Of a stretch of DNA of 64,000 bases, positions 33,987 through 46,241 are shown in pieces. Under the pieces are notes generated by a model. It was not told the origin of the DNA and did not search any database. It worked only from the letters and a program-made list of their open reading frames with translations. A program made the position numbers and the translations under genes. Position 1 is the stretch's first letter, and every line of letters starts with the position of its first letter. The stretch is taken from positions 1 to 64,000 of the forward strand of contig BLJB01000004.1 in NCBI GenBank assembly GCA_013423325.1. Direction: 5' to 3'. This DNA comes from Usnea hakonensis. Taxonomy: Eukaryota > Ascomycota > Lecanoromycetes > Lecanorales > Parmeliaceae.

Positions 33987-36249
33987 ATGTCAGAGAGCAA
34001 ACATTGGGACGCCTCGGTTGAAGAAGGGATTCAAGAACACCGGAAGTCGATAGCAGCGGAACCTGACTGGACTGATATTGAGGCTTCCAAAACATGGCTG
34101 GAGGAACGATATCCTTTGTTAGACGATACCTCTTTCGGATCGCCTCTTTTCCGATACATAAAAGAGTGCGAAAAGTACGCCCTTTATACGCCGGATAGGA
34201 CAACGAAGTTCCTCGCCTCAATGCTTTGTTTCCAGGAAATGTTGAGGCATGATTCAGAGAACGATGTTATCCTTACCTTCGACCCTTTCCAGACGAAATT
34301 GTATCCAGATTACGGGTTTCCGGAGCAGGATCGTGCACCAGAGCCCACCTGGAGTGATGAAGACGCTTCCAGGACTTGGTTGGAACAGCGTTATCCTTTG
34401 GGGCCGCATCCCGCAGGGTCTCCTCTCTACCGGTATATGAACGCGTGTCGTGAGTCCAGACACTACATTTGCAGTTCGACCGCAGTTCTAGGATCAATGC
34501 TCACTGGTGGCGAGTGGGCGAGGTTCTGTTCAGCTTATCCCGGCTCAGTCCGTCCACTTCATCTCGACACATCCAACCCGAACGTCTTGTACCCAGAGTA
34601 TGACTTGAGAACATGGCCCGAGCAAGGTCCTGGTGAGCGAGCAAACGCCACTTCGACCAAAGTACTGCCGGAAAACCCGTCAAAGAAGAGAGGCAGTGAA
34701 GGTTTGGACGATGAAAAGCTAGCAAGCTCCCATCATCAGAAAATGCGAGCATCACCAGGTGCAGGAGGAGATGAGTCGCCCACATCTTGCTTTCCTGGAG
34801 GGAAGCCGCCAATAGACTCTTCGAGGATGTCTAACATTGGGGGTAAGGAGCATGCATCGCAGGCAGGCTCTCCTACTAGGGGTAGGCAGACTCTCTCGGG
34901 TCCAGGCAATAATGAAGCTACTGCATCCAGCCCTTCTGTAGAGATACCGCTGGCAGGCCCGAGCAGGAAAAGAAGCATTGAGGATGTGGGAGGTGCGCCG
35001 ACGACACACTCTGCACCTAAGAGAAAGCGAACGCGGTCATCATCTGCGCAAAGTTCAAGCTCTGGGGGTAGTTCAATCTATGGGCTTGGTTCACCCTCTG
35101 GGCGTACGATAACCTTTAGAGGTTGGGCGAATTCTGGGGGTAGGTTATCCTCCGGGGGTAGTTCAACCTCTGGGGATGGGCCAAGCTATGGCCCTGGCTT
35201 TGGTTATCGCTTTGTGAGTGGGGAAACCTCTCGGAGTAGCTCAATTACTGGAGATGGTGAGTTGCATCTATACAGCCCAGACGATCCCCCAACACCAAAA
35301 CCTCTAAATCCAGAAGATACGCTCTTTGGGGTTACGTCAATCTATAGGAGTAACGAGTTGCGTCCATACAATCCCGATGATCTCCCACAACCCATTTTCT
35401 CTCCACGCTCGCATGATACATCCACAGAGGACAGAGCAAAAGGTGAAACACCAGAGCCAGCGTCTTGGAGTAAAGAGTCTTCATATGAACCTCCAGAGCC
35501 AGATCTACCGTCGTTAGGCGAAGAGTCTCCATATGAACCTCCAGAGCCAGACCTACCGTCTTTAGGCGAAGAGTCTCCATATGAACCTCCAGAGCCAGAC
35601 CTACCGTCTTTGCGTCAAGAGTCTCTATGTGAACCTCCAGGGCTAGACTCGGTGTCTTTACGTCAAGAGTTTCCATCATGTGAACCTCTAGAGCTAGAGT
35701 CACAGGGTGAGACTCGTATACATGTTGAAGAAAAGTCAGATGATATCGCCATGGATTCCGAGAATCCTAGAGATCAAACGACCGAGCACGTCTTGGAGAA
35801 TGGTGGTGGCAGAATACTTCAAACGGCCATCAGTGTCATCATACCGATGCAAAGACCGCAACGCCAAGCAGCTGCGAAGCAAGCGCCTTTGTCAGATGAA
35901 GAAAACGCCAACGGCTCTCTCCTTCAAAGAAGGGGCAAGAAAGCACAGAAGCCCGGACGGAAAGGTCGGAAAGCTTCAAATTCAGAGCCACAGCGTAAGC
36001 AAGGGAAGCGTGAGTCCACCATGGGCCGAAAGAATCGGCAAATGAAGCCAGAATCTCAGCAGTCCGCGTACGTGGGAAGACTCCGTCCAAGGGCTGGAGG
36101 GCGGAAGCAGAGAAAGCCTAGTAAGTAATTCCAAGGCGAGAAGCATGTAGGAGATCAAAGAGGGTCTCAAGACTTCCTTTGAAACGACCAAGATAGTGTC
36201 TGGAACAAAGAGTAATAAATCAGTGAAGTCGGAGCCAACGCTGGGTTAG
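33987..36249 (+). CDS. Orphan protein with duplicated N-terminal module, 16-residue repeats and basic tail
   Basis: Family not recognised. The frame starts at MSESKHWDAS; earlier in-frame codons lack an ATG. Residues about 27-113 and 121-206 are two copies of one ~85-aa module sharing W-[ST]-D-x-[ED]-A-S-x-T-W-L-E-x-R-Y-P-L, GSPL[FY]RY and LYP[DE]Y. Then comes a long disordered Ser/Gly/Pro part and five tandem 16-residue repeats around EPPEPDLPSL. The last ~130 residues are strongly basic (RKGRK, RKNRQ, GGRKQRK) and could act as a nuclear signal or nucleic-acid contact. A canonical GTAAGT donor overlaps the apparent stop at 36126-36128. Splicing 36121-36196 adds MSGTKSNKSVKSEPTLG in frame and ends at 36249 (728 aa); without it the protein has 713 aa. 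Confidence 0.75.
35475..35705 (+). repeat. 48-bp coding minisatellite, about five units
   Basis: Units start at 35475, 35523, 35571, 35619 and 35667, an exact 48-bp period that keeps the frame. The first three are nearly identical; the fourth and fifth have drifted. Each encodes 16 residues of the form ESxYEPPEPDLPSLGE. Confidence 0.95.
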
Positions 36250-36823
36250 AAAAGGAATCTTTGTCGGAAACACAATGGTGGGCATTGAAATGCCAACGAA
36301 GATCGAATGGTTACTATGCTCAACGAAAGCGCCGAGGGTATTTCATGCAATTAGGATTGTATTCGTCTAGGGATTGTGATAGGGGTTTTTGGGTTTTCAC
36401 GGGCACATAATAACAAAGGCTTTCAAAACCATGACAGATGGATGCTTCAAGATCTCCGTCTTAATATCACATGTCGTGAAATGAGAAGACAAAGTGACAG
36501 TCCTTCAGCACAGAAATGCATCATGGCAAGTTGTAGCTGAAAACCTTTTAGGGTAGGGTTGGAAGTTTTGATATTCCCGAGGGCCCCTAACCTGCGCCCC
36601 CTAAGGTACTTTAGGTAAGGTACTTTAACGTAAAGGTACCTAAGATAAGGTCGTACTGTACCCTAATGCACCATGACGATTGCGGGGCAATTCGTTGGAT
36701 GTTGGGTCTTGGACCAACATCACCCCACCTTCTGTAGAGTAGAACAAAACTCAATTACAATCGACTCTGGCTTTCCAAAGCATATTTAGCCTACACTATC
36801 ATAAAGGGCCGCATTCCCACCCC
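36250..36823. promoter_or_regulatory. Upstream region of branching enzyme
   Basis: About 575 bp. A dense cluster of GGTAC/GGTAAGGTAC boxes occupies about 36601-36662, the richest copy of this motif in the window. No gene seen. Confidence 0.55.
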
Positions 36824-39286
36824 ATGCTCAAGCGAGTCCGCAAGGGCGTTCACAAGATGACTTCTGCCTTGAACTCCGAGTCTGATAACTCGGTCATGGG
36901 AATGGCAGGTGGAAAGAGAACGCCTGCAGATGGCACAGGTAAGTCTTGATTTAAAGCTTCAAGGTGCCCCAATTGACTGGCTCAGGCGTAATCAAGCTCG
37001 ATCCTTGGCTAGAACCCTTTAGAGACGCTCTCCGGAGCAGATACAGCCACGCCCAAAAGTGGATTAAGACAATCGATGAGACGGAGGGTGGTTTGGAAAA
37101 GTTCAGCAAGGGTACCGAGAAGTTTGGCTTTGTGGTCCACGACAATGGGGATATCACGTATCGAGAATGGGCCCCTAATGCTCTACGGGCATATCTAATT
37201 GGCGATTTCAGTAAGGCTTTCTCTCCACGCTCTTCTAGAGGTCCATCGCTTACGAGCATCGGTCACAAGATGAATGGAACAGGGACGCTACGCCAATGAC
37301 CAGAGGAGAATATGGACGCTGGGAGGTTACCCTAACTCCAAAAGATGGAAAGCTCGCAATTCCTCATGGCTCCAAAGTGAAGGTAGGCTCTAAGATTTGG
37401 ATGTAGTAGGCTTTAGTTACTGACGCATCTGCACAGATATCTCTGGTCATTCCCACGTCACATGAACGCTTGGAACGGGTACCAGCATGGATCACTCGGG
37501 TCACCCAGAACCTGAACTTCTCGCCTGTCTATGATGGACTTTTCTGGCATCCGCCACAGAACGAAAGATACGTGTTCAAACACCCACGGCCGCCCAAGCC
37601 AAAAAGTGCCCGCATATACGAGGCTCATGTAGGCATCTCATCTCCCGAGCTACGTATCACAACCTACAACGAATTCACCAAAAACATGCTACCGAGGATC
37701 AAGCATCTTGGATACAATGTCATACAGTTGATGGCTATAATGGAGCATGCATATTACGCGAGTTTTGGATATCAGATCAATAGCTTTTTCGCAGCGAGCA
37801 GCCGATTCGGAACCCCTGAAGATCTGAAAGAGCTGATAGATACGGCACATGGCATGGGGATTACGGTACTCCTGGATATGGTTCACAGTCATGCGTCAAA
37901 GAATACAGAGGATGGTCTGAACCAATTTGACGGGACAGATCATCTGTACTTTCACGGAGGTAGCAAGGGCGTGCATGAGCAATGGGATAGCCGCCTGTTC
38001 AACTACGGGCATCATGAGGTTTTACGGTTTCTCTTGTCTAATCTACGATTCTGGATGGATGAATATCGATTTGACGGTTTCCGGTTCGACGGCGTTACGA
38101 GCATGCTCTATACCCATCACGGCATCGGAAGGTGAGTGACCCAGCAATGGCATCAAATAACGCCTACTGATGTGGTTAGTGGATTCTCGGGAGGCTATCA
38201 CGAATACTTTGGACCTAACGTCGACGAAGATGGAGTTGTATATCTCATGCTGGCCAATGAAATGCTTCACAATTTGTACCCTGATTGCATCACCATTGCC
38301 GAAGATGTTTCGGGAATGCCTGCACTATGTGTGGCGTTGTCCCTCGGAGGTATTGGCTTTGACTATAGGCTTGCTATGGCCATTCCAGACTTGTACATCA
38401 AATGGCTCAAGGAAAAAGAAGACGCAGAATGGGACATGGGTATGTTGACGCACACTCTGATCAACCGAAGACATGGAGAGAAGACGGTCGCATACGCTGA
38501 AAGTCACGATCAAGCGTACGTAGGCTCCGAGGCTGTTTTAGGATCGCGCTAACGAAGTACTTCAGGCTCGTGGGAGATAAGTCATTACTAATGTGGCTGT
38601 GTGACAAGGAGCTCTACACCAATATGTCAATTCTCTCAGTATTCACACCCGTCATCGAAAGAGGCTTGAGCTTGCATAAGATGATACGACTCATCACACA
38701 CGGGCTTGGAGGTGAAGGATATCTCAATTTTGAGGGAAACGAATTCGGCCATCCAGAATGGCTGGATTTCCCAAGGGACGGTAACGACAACAGCTACTGG
38801 TATGCTCGGAGGCAGTTCAATCTCCCTGACGATGACATGCTTCGATATAAGTTTCTCAATGACTTTGACTGCAAGATGCAGTGGACCGAGGAGAAGTATG
38901 GCTGGCTCCACTCGGATCAAGCATATGTTAGCTTAAAAAACGAGCAAGACAAAGTGATTGTATTCGAGCGGGCTGGACTGCTGTGGATCTTCAACTTCCA
39001 TCCCACACAAAGCTTCACAGACTACCGTGTGGGAATCCAGGCGGCGGGGACTTATCAAATCATTCTGGATACAGATGACCCGGCTTTTGGTGGATTCGGA
39101 AGGAATGTCAAAGGGACAAGGTTCTTCACCACACCATTTCGATGGAACGAACGGAAAAACTTCATTCAGGTGTACATTCCTGTCCGCACTGCAATTGTGA
39201 GTCATCGTTCTTGTACCCGGAGCCGTACGTTGAATGTCAGCTGACAAATACCTCAAAAGGTGCTTGCGTTGGAGTCTACCCTCTAG
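36824..39286 (+). CDS. 1,4-alpha-glucan (glycogen) branching enzyme
   Basis: Exons 36824-36938, 36986-37210, 37270-37382, 37437-38131, 38180-38515, 38566-39196 and 39260-39286 give 713 aa. The order is an N-terminal CBM48-type domain (FVVHDNGDITYREWAPNA, GDFNEWNRDATPM), the GH13 barrel, and a C-terminal beta domain ending VLALESTL. GH13 landmarks: VLLDMVHSH, DGFRFDGVTSML (nucleophile Asp), AEDVSGMP (acid/base Glu) and YAESHDQA. It makes alpha-1,6 branches in cytosolic glycogen. Intron 2 uses a CACAAG acceptor that restores FNEWNRD. A second in-frame ATG at 36857 could also serve as start; the first gives a basic 11-residue extension. Confidence 0.95.
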
Positions 39287-39823
39287 ACCGAATAAGTCAC
39301 CTCGGGTTTGCGTCATGGCGGTGGAGAATTGGGGGTGACGTTGGACTTGATACTGTAGAGTACTTCTGTTCCCAAGTTAATTAGGTAAATTAGCGTGGTC
39401 GTATATAGCAACTATGAGTTCCTTACCCTATGAAGAAATCTTTGTGTGCTTGGGAATCTAATCACTACCTTACTTTAGAGTAGGTGATTATTTTAGATCA
39501 AAGATGAGTAATTCAAACCCAAAGTATAAGTTACGAATCTTTCGGGTGGCACCGATGATAACTTAAGGAGGTAGAGTACCTTAGGTAAGGTACTTAGATT
39601 AGAGACAAGTCCACCGGCGATGGCTCGGAGTAGAAAAAAAGAAGTAGAAAATAAATGACGCCTCGCCTCGCCCCGCCGAAAACTTCCCGTTTCCAAATTT
39701 CCATTTCCATTTCTATTTCTATTTCCAACATCCCTCAACAATCACAGAGACCAAACTGTTCCCGACCTACCAAACCTCTTCCCAAATCACACCCTCTCCG
39801 GTTGATATAATCTGAACCTCATC
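39287..39823. promoter_or_regulatory. Promoter region of GAPDH
   Basis: About 540 bp. It holds GTACCTTAGGTAAGGTACTTAG at about 39575-39596 and a pyrimidine-rich run of CATTTC/TATTTC units at about 39694-39728 just before the start, as is usual in strongly expressed fungal genes. Confidence 0.55.
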
Positions 39824-41104
39824 ATGTCAGAAACACTTGTCGGCATTAACGGTTTCGGCCGTATTGGCCGAATCGTCTTCCGAAATGCGTAATTCTGCCC
39901 CGCCATTGCTTTTTCCCCGTCTCACCGGTAGCGGAACTCAAGCTGATGAGCTATTGACAGTGTCGAGCACGGAGATGTGAAGGTCGTGGCTGTCAATGAT
40001 CCCTTCATCGAGCCTCACTATGCTGTAAGTTCATGTCGAGATTCTTCAACGGGCAATGTCACCCAATGCTTGAAAGCTCGGACTAATTGGACGTTCCTTT
40101 CTCCTAGGCATATATGCTCAAGTATGATTCCCAACACGGCCAATTCAAAGGCACTATCGAAGTTAAAGGCTCAGACCTCGTCGTCAATGGCCAGACGGTC
40201 AAATTCTACACAGAGAAAGACCCGGCCAACATCCCGTGGAAAGAAACAGGCGCATACTATATCGTCGAATCGACCGGTGTTTTTACCACCACTGACAAGG
40301 CCAAGGCCCATCTGAAGGGCGGTGCGAAGAAAGTCGTCATCTCGGCACCCTCAGCAGACGCAGCCATGTTCGTCATGGGCGTGAATGAGAAAGAGTATAA
40401 GTCCGACATCGAGATCATCTCCAACGCTTCCTGCACAACAAATTGTCTGGCTCCCCTCGCCAAGGTCATGCATGACAATTACACCATCATTGAGGGGCTT
40501 ATGACGACTATCCACTCCTACACTGCCACCCAGAAGACCGTGGATGGACCTTCTGCGAAAGACTGGAGAGGTGGACGCACTGCCGCTCAGAACATCATTC
40601 CTAGCAGCACTGGTGCCGCTAAAGCTGTTGGCAAGGTTATTCCCAGTTTGAACGGCAAGCTTACGGGCATGTCCATGCGTGTACCTACCTCCAACGTCTC
40701 TGTCGTTGACTTGACCTGCCGCTTGGAGAAGTCCGTCACCTATGATCAAATCAAAGAGACTATGAAGAAAGCTTCGGAGGGAGAATTAAAGGGTATGATT
40801 GATCCCATGAAATGACGCTTGAATTGCAGCTAATCATAGTCAGGCATCATGGCCTACTCCGAGGATGCGCTTGTGTCCACTGACTTGAATGGTGACAATC
40901 ACTCCTGCATCTTCGATGCTACCGCTGGTATCTCCCTCAATGATCATTTTGTGAAGCTCGTTGCATGGTATGACAACGAGTGGGGCTATTCGCGCCGTGT
41001 CCTGGACCTTTTGGGTACGTACTATTCTTTCATGGTCTCGCAAGTGTGGCTCTGCTGACTACTGAACAGCCTACATTTCTAAGGTCGACCACGGATCGAA
41101 GTAG
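39824..41104 (+). CDS. gpdA: Glyceraldehyde-3-phosphate dehydrogenase
   Basis: Exons 39824-39888, 39961-40024, 40108-40792, 40844-41014 and 41070-41104 give 339 aa. The Rossmann start is VGINGFGRIGRIVFRNA. The catalytic cysteine sits in SNASCTTNCLAP, with the partner histidine in MTTIHSYTATQ. The C-terminus is WYDNEWGYSRRVLDLLAYISKVD. The glycolytic enzyme oxidises glyceraldehyde-3-phosphate with NAD+ in the cytosol. Introns cluster at both ends, the common pattern for fungal gpdA. Confidence 0.97.
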
Positions 41105-42402
41105 GAATCAGGACAGAGCGCTGGGATGCGAAGTAGGCTTTGAGCTTTGTGGCCATGCCTAGACTTTGAAAGTAAGAGCTTTCTATGGCCATTTCAACAG
41201 CTACCATTCAACGTGTCGGTGTGTAGGCTTAGGCAGACAGTAGTATCAAAATCATCGTCCTGAACAAATTTTCTATGCTCCTGATGTGAGGAAAACTGAT
41301 TGTCCGATAAAGGGACCGGGTGCTTTGCAATGCAGTGACCCTTCTAGAACATTTATGCATCGGCACTCTTGACCGCAGTGCTACTGATTTATCTTTTGGA
41401 GCATTGTCCGGTTCGACTCGTACTGATATTTTCCAGTTGACCCTGGGTACTATAATAGCCTGGAAACGCTCGTAGTAGACGGTACAGAGTCGCGATTGTG
41501 ATTGCTAAACAGCGAAGTCATGGTTATTCAATTATTCCGATTACTTTTGATTAATTTTGATTAATATTCAAGCGTTATTCTATGGGGATAATAGGAGGCA
41601 CTCACCTCGTCACCTTTTTGATATGGAAGCCCTAACCCTAAAGTATTTCCCAAAGGTTAGGCACAAAAGTACGTACTGATAAAAGATGCAGCGCAGAAAC
41701 ATATAGAAGCGAGAACTTTGGTCAGAGCCATTTGATATTATTGTATTCGATTTATAAATGTGTGCTTGCTCGATTTATGGTCGTGCCCGTGTATAGATCT
41801 GGACAAAAACATAAGGTAGATGATGATCGAATGTCGTTAGGCATGCAATTATAGACTAGCTTTCTACCTACCTGAACAGTAAAGTAAAAAATACCTTAAT
41901 ACAGGACGGGGCAGATGCAAACAAAGGCCTCGGCAGTGACCCTATGAATACATCCTCCCCTGCTACTGCCCATAAAATGTTCACTCACATCTAGATGTTT
42001 CTTTTCTCTATCATTAACATATTACAAAGCGAGCCAGTGACTCTGTAAGCATACGACTTTCCATTGCGTATAACATGACTTTCTTGACTTCATCTGCGTC
42101 GTCTACTGTTTCCAAAGCACAAGAATTGAAAAGTAATTGCTGTCGGTTGATCTTATTTCTATAACTGTCTTCATTTGTACAAGGACAAATATGACTATGG
42201 TGGTCCACATCGTTTGCTTCTGAGACAGATCAGCACTAATCTTCTGCCGCGCTATCTACCAGAACCGTTTCACCAACACCATCCTCATAGACCATGACTC
42301 CAAACCTATTCTAACCTTGGTACTACTTAGCCCATTTTATCCTCCATATTATGCTGCTGCGGAGAAAGCTCCCCTATCGGAGTAGCGCTTCTCACTGCAG
42401 AC
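41105..42402. promoter_or_regulatory. Intergenic region GAPDH-HDA1
   Basis: About 1.3 kb, AT-rich around 41520-41580 and 41700-41900. ACCTACCT/AGTAAAGTA blocks lie near 41866-41890. No gene recognised. Confidence 0.45.
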
Positions 42403-45400
42403 ATGGACCGTTACGATGACGATTCTCAAATGCTCGATGTACCAGAAAGCTACTCGAGAGGCACCCTGAACACGTCTATAGAAGTAGAGAGAAGACTCAT
42501 ACATGGCTCTATTCCTGGCGCCCCTAGACTCTTGCCGCCCAACGACCTCAAAGATTCACGCCGATGTGCAACTCCGAATAGCGAAGCGGAATATCTGAAC
42601 CCAGCAACGAGGCAACAACAAGAGCCATCTCGGGAGTCTTCCGTCTTGGCAAACAATGTAACGAATCATCTCAGTATTGACAACTTGGAGGATCCAATGC
42701 AGCAAGGACTTGATGATTTTATAGAGGACTTGAATGGTTCAGAGCACGGGCCTACCGCGCCGTACATCTCATCATTACCTACAGGACTTTGCTACGATGT
42801 CCGTATGCGGTACCACTGCGAGCTCGATCCACCAAAGCAGAGCCGAGACTTTCATCCTGAGGATCCGCGGCGGATCTTTAAGATCTACAAGGAACTTTGT
42901 ATGGCCGGCCTAGTCAAAGATCCTATGCTAAATACTGGGAATTTAATACCTAACCCGCTTCTTCGGATCAATGCTCGCGATGTTTCCGAGTCGGAAGTAT
43001 GTCTGGTACACGACAAGAAGCATTGGGATTTCATGGTGACTACCGCAAGTTCGTATTGTGCCGAATCCAAACAAAAGTAACGACAGCTAATGTGGGGGTC
43101 AGAGATGGCATTAGACGACCTGGTTGTCCTAGAAAGGACGTTTGACTCCATCTATCTGAATGTCACGACGTTTGGGTGCGCGTTACTGTCTGCTGGGGGA
43201 GCTATCGAGACTTGTCGGGCAGTCACTTCACGGCAGGTGAAGAACGCCATCGCGGTGATCCGACCTCCGGGACATCACGCAGAATGTAATCAACCTATGG
43301 GATTCTGCATCTTTGATAATGTTAGCATTGCCGCCAAGGTCTGTCGGTCAGATTTTCCAGAGACATGTCGAAAGATCCTAATACTTGATTGGTATGTTCT
43401 GTCCACCGCTTGAGATCGCTTTTATTGACTAATTCGATACTGTAGGGACGTTCATCATGGTATCTGGGGTACTCCTCGCTCCTAATGGCCTCGGCTGACA
43501 AATTATAGGTAACGGCATACAGCAGGCATTCTATCAAGATCCTAACGTATTATACATCTCTCTCCATGTTCACGAGGATGGCAACTTTTATCCTTCTGGT
43601 AGCTATGGTGATCATTTGCACTGCGGCGGTGAAGCTGGATTGGGAAAGTGTGTCGTTGTACTTGAAGTAATCTAGTCATACTTCTACTGATGCCCCGTGC
43701 AGGAACATCAACATTCCCTGGCCCACTAAAGGAATGGGTGACGCAGACTATATGCTTGCTTTTCAGCACGTGGTCATGCCTGTTGCCTACGAGTTCGATC
43801 CAGATCTGGTCATCAGTAAGTGTTTCTAAGTAAGTAAAAGTCTGCTTGTGCCCTCTAAAAAGCCACAGTCGCCGCTGGATTCGACGCTGCTGAAGGCGAC
43901 CAACTCGGTGGTTGCTTTGTCACACCAGCGTGTTATGCTCAAATGACTCATATGCTCATGAGCCTTGCACAAGGAAAACTTGTAGTTTGTCTCGAGGTTC
44001 GCGCCTTCTGGATTCATTTACCTTTCTGGCCGTGTGGCAGCAACTGACCGCCTAACAGGGTGGCTACAACCTCACATCAATCTCAAAATCGGCTTTAGCG
44101 GTAACGCGAACTCTCATCGGTGAAATGCCAGAACGGATACCAGATACAAAAGCGACAGAAGCCGGCATTGAAACCGTCCAAATGGTTGCCATGTATCAGT
44201 CTCGATTCTGGTCAAGCCTCTACCCGAAGGACTCGCATCAAGGTTGCTTTCATGTCTAATAGACCAGAACCAGGAGCCTAACTAACGTCCTAATAGTCGT
44301 TGGCAAAAAGTCTGGCGCAGAGCGCATGCACGGTACGCAGCTTCTACAACTCCACACCCTGCTTGCGATTAACCCATGCTAGATGTGATACGTTCCTACC
44401 AAGCAAGCCAACTCAAGGAGAATCACAATATGATCAAAGTCGTCGTATATCGCGAGAAGCTGTCAAAGTCATTCGAAAATCAAGTGGTCGCAACGTAAGG
44501 CACGTGTAAAAAGGCAACGTGGTTCAGAAGTGACCAGTGCGCAGGCCCAACTTTGAGGACGCAGTGCCATTATTAGTTATCTTCCATGACCCGTATGCAG
44601 TATATCGCCGTCTTTATGGATCCAGGGTGCTGATTTAAGCTCAGGCCGGAGTTGATGGGGACGCCACATCCTGTCACCCACAAACTGGAGTTGCATAATA
44701 CATGGCTGGTAAGTTACACATTTCATTTCGCTGCAACCCTTTGCTGACTCTCAGAAGGCTGATGATATGAAGCACTATGTTGACTGGGCCGCGAGACTTG
44801 GGTATGGAGTTATTGACGTGAACGTTCCCAAGTACTTGACTAGCACGGAAGTAATTATACAGTCTTGATACTCACGAAAACATCGCTGATTGGTGCATTA
44901 GGAAAGCGAAGGCTACGAGGCAGAAGAGGAGGCAGAGCGGCTATCTACTAGCAATGAACTTGCTGTCTATCTTTGGGAGAACTATATCGAGTACATCTAT
45001 GGTCCGTTTGACTTTGGACTGTACATCTGCTGACATTGCATAGTTGCAACGATGCGACAGAGATTTTCTTCTTCGGCGCTGGCTTTGCGTACGAAAGTAT
45101 CATTCATCTCCTCATCAACCGCGGTCAGTCTTCTTTTGGCAAAGCCTTTTTACCGAAGAAAGTTGGGAGCTTACGAAAGTTCAATTTTTAGAAGAAGACT
45201 TCACCAAGCGAGCGACGGGTATGATCAACTTCATCTCTGGGAATCGATTGAAAGCTGTCTCAGACCATGGCTTCTTTCAGCATGGCCAGTCACTGTCCAA
45301 ATGGTACAGAGCAAATTCTGTCAATTTTGTTGCAAATAATCATTTGGTCTGGGATATCGATGGTTCTAAAAAACCCTCGAAGCGGTTTGGAAATCTCATA

Positions 45401-45526
45401 CGGAGTCCGGTTAATGGTTTGAATGACATGCTTGGTCGGCACCAAGAGGAAGTGCAGGGGTTCATTACAAGGAGAGTGGTCAGGAGAGATGATGACACCG
45501 AGGAAGAGGAAAAGTTGGTGCAATGA
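42403..45526 (+). CDS. hda1: Class II histone deacetylase (HDA1/Clr3)
   Basis: Fifteen exons are predicted: 42403-43048, 43103-43391, 43446-43459, 43509-43647, 43703-43815, 43869-43996, 44059-44242, 44297-44332, 44383-44494, 44545-44592, 44645-44708, 44758-44850, 44902-44990, 45044-45123 and 45192-45526 (789 aa). A disordered N-terminus precedes the catalytic domain (from about 130): IRPPGHHAE, LDWDVHHGNG, AAGFDAAEGDQLGG and GGYN are the zinc- and substrate-site motifs. The C-terminal Arb2-like domain starts near HPVTHKLELHNTWL and ends KPSKRFGNLIRSP-VNGLNDML. HDA1 removes acetyl groups from histone H3 and H2B tails in a co-repressor complex. Three introns use GTT-type donors; each join still restores family sequence. 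All active-site motifs are intact. Confidence 0.93.
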
Positions 45527-46241
45527 TCAGCTTGGATCTTCGCTGTCCAGCCTGCTGTTTCCTGAGACGGGTTGAAATATTTCATAGTCTGTGGTATGAA
45601 CCAGGGTATTGCAGCCTGTAGATATCATCGACTAGGTGTTCGCTGGTGGTATTTAAGCTGTATTAGGTTCGCTTCCTAATGGCGCTGATCCAATGATGGC
45701 ACCAGTGGAGTGGTTTTCTTATCTTTCTCTAGGTAGAGGGTACCTAGGTACTACTTACCAACTGGTAAGGTAGGTAAAGTACCACGTATAGATTCTTGGC
45801 AGATGACTAAGCCGGCTCATCGCGAAGCTATTGGCGCTACTATTATCTAGATACCAGCATTTGTCAAATTTCTCCTATTTCTTCATCGTTGCAACATGAC
45901 ACTCGAGAAAATAAAAGCCCCTCGAGGGCTGGCCTCGAATTCGATCAACGTGCGCCAGAGATCATCTCAAGATGTATCTCTACCAATTCATAGCCCCAAC
46001 GGCGGGGTGTTCGCCGGTTAGCACTCCCCCAGAGATATCGTCCGACGAGACTTGCTTAAAGTCTCGTCAACCACCGATTTTGGAGAAAGGAAACGAGAGA
46101 CTTGATAGTGAGTTTCCCTTCGTTGTGAGTTGAATCTTTGCTGAATAGGTATAGACGGAAATAAGTGTAGACATCAAGGAAGAAAAGAAAATAAATCAAA
46201 ACATCAAAAAAGACTTGTGCGCTATAGACCCCGGATTCGCA
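45527..46241. promoter_or_regulatory. Intergenic region HDA1-F-box gene
   Basis: About 715 bp. A strong motif cluster with TAGGTAGAGGGTACCTAGGTAC and GGTAAGGTAGGTAAAGTACC lies at about 45730-45783. No gene recognised. Confidence 0.5.

Noticed and set aside
42403..45526. HDA1 as a broken pseudogene because of its many interrupted frames
   Set aside because: Fifteen exons join in frame and all catalytic motifs are intact.
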